Source: Brachypodius melanocephalos (lineage: Eukaryota > Chordata > Aves > Passeriformes > Pycnonotidae). Taken from it: 64,000 nucleotides of DNA. Of the stretch, positions 63,002-64,000 are shown in pieces (position 1 is the stretch's first letter; each line of letters begins with the position of its first letter). The notes under the pieces were generated by a model, which worked only from the letters and a program-made list of their open reading frames with translations, had not been told where the DNA came from and made no database searches. A program made the translations under genes and the position numbers. The DNA is taken from positions 31,101,605-31,165,604 of the forward strand of contig VZSR01000520.1 of assembly GCA_013398615.1 (NCBI GenBank). Direction: 5' to 3'.

Positions 63002-63393
63002 GTCCCAATATTATACACAGGCCCTATATAGTTACACTGATGTAACATCTGATATAAACAGCATTTTGCTGGTTTTGAAGTGCTGTGTAATGTCCTCAGA
63101 TAAGGAAACTCCACTCCGGCTTGTATTTTACCACAGGAGGATTGCTGCATTTTATAAAAATGCACTGGCAGTAGTCACAGTATTAAATTAGCACAAATTT
63201 TAATGTACCTGAGCTCAGACAATAAATGTCAGAAAATTGCATTCTGAAATACATTTTCACATTCTGCTAGTAATGTGCTGAAGAACCCAGAGCAAACAGT
63301 TTTCAAGGACAATGCAATTGGTTTATGTTTTATAAATAAAATTTTTTAAAAATGGTAACAGAAGTAACTTTTCATATTGCTTACCTGAGTATT
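63002..63393. other. Non-coding stretch, no gene seen
   Basis: Ordinary AT-rich sequence between the hairpin/T-run and the CR1 remnant. A 63-codon + strand frame (63,000-63,191) is not recognisable. Confidence 0.5.
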
Positions 63394-63468
63394 GTCATAA
63401 AATCATTTTTTAGTATAATTTGTATTGGAAAAGACCTTTGAGAGGATTAAGTCCAACCACAAATGTGA
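63394..63468 (-). mobile_element. Avian CR1 LINE 3' end remnant
   Basis: On the + strand, GTCATAAAATCAT, TTGGAAAAGACCTTTGAGA and TTAAGTCCAACCACAAA match in order the reverse complement of the CR1 3' terminus, including the terminal ATTCTATG-type octamer zone. The element is therefore on the minus strand, with its 3' end at the low coordinate. Only the last 70 bases or so are clear, so it is a strongly 5'-truncated copy. A small insertion separates the octamer zone from the GGAAAAGACC core. The assignment is from recognition, without alignment. Confidence 0.8.
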
Positions 63469-64000
63469 AGCATGAAGTGACATAATTTTCAATAGGATAA
63501 AACAGGGTTTTTCTTTCTGGCATTACTCAGTTAAAATAACATGATCATAAAGTACATTGCAGTGCAAAATATTAACATTAGAAAGTAAAATTTTTATTTA
63601 ATTTTAACCCTCATTATTTTGTTATTTGTATTTAAAAACTCTGCTTAGAATATGTCTGTTCAAAGATTAATATATCTGTCAGTTTAACCAATACTGGGGT
63701 AACAAGCATAAGAAATTCAAGGTGGATTTATTGGGACAGTCAGAAAGTGAGAACCATCTTAAAATACTTTAAGAATGACAGTTATATGAGTTAAAGGATG
63801 GGGGGTGAGAGGGAAAAAAGACTGAAATTGGCCCCGGGTAAAGACAGGAAAATGGAATCATAAATCATATAAGACAGCTGTGTTCTTTTATCCATGGATC
63901 CAGATGTTCCCACTAAATGTGTAACAACTCCAGAATTATTTTACAAGGAGGAAAGGAACTGTGAATATTCAATTTTTCTCTTTCTTAAACAAGACTAGCT
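63469..64000. other. Right end of window, no gene seen
   Basis: AT-rich sequence without recognisable features. CR1 similarity may continue faintly beyond 63,468, but I cannot follow it. Confidence 0.5.

Overview
The window looks like AT-rich nuclear DNA from a vertebrate, most likely a bird. The evidence is repeat content. There are three CR1 LINE fragments: a 3' end of avian type near 63,430, an older amniote-type 3' end near 25,260, and an internal ORF2 piece at 34,040-34,903. There is also a retroviral-type LTR at about 36,280-36,880, few other recognisable repeats, and many strand-asymmetric A/C or T/G tracts of the kind common in bird assemblies. I saw no Alu-like, L1-like or tRNA-derived SINE sequence. 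The species, chromosome and host gene (if any) cannot be named from the sequence alone.

I could not support any protein-coding host gene, rRNA or tRNA. The longest open frames are 147 codons (16,037-16,480, + strand) and 141 codons (43,394-43,819, - strand). They resemble no family I recognise and are about what chance gives over 64 kb in six frames. The window therefore reads as a gene desert or the inside of a very long intron. No bacterial, CRISPR or operon-like organisation is present.

Layout. 1-3,139: AT-rich, with TAAT-rich stretches. 3,140-3,400: the most CpG-dense patch. 3,401-25,200: unique AT-rich DNA with simple repeats (compound AT/GT microsatellite at 12,420-12,494; inverted ATGCAT motifs at 14,914-14,958). 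25,212-25,322: ancient CR1. 27,550-27,850: G-rich patch with a canonical G-quadruplex motif. 33,097-33,286: A/C-only tract ending in a hairpin. 34,040-34,903: decayed CR1 endonuclease/linker fragment lacking the rest of its 3' half. About 36,281-36,875: probable solo LTR on the - strand. 37,166-37,265: 100-N assembly gap. 39,722-40,143: possible poly-A-tailed insertion between imperfect direct repeats. 41,526-41,571: AT palindrome microsatellite. 58,294-58,628: weaker LTR candidate. 63,394-63,468: CR1 3' end. The remainder is unassigned.

I found no convincing undescribed biological system. The points most worth checking are the two LTR candidates, the CR1 fragment without a 3' end, the possible poly-A retrocopy (unusual in a CR1-dominated genome), the CpG-dense patch and the G-quadruplex patch. 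All family assignments are from recognition by eye, without database searches.
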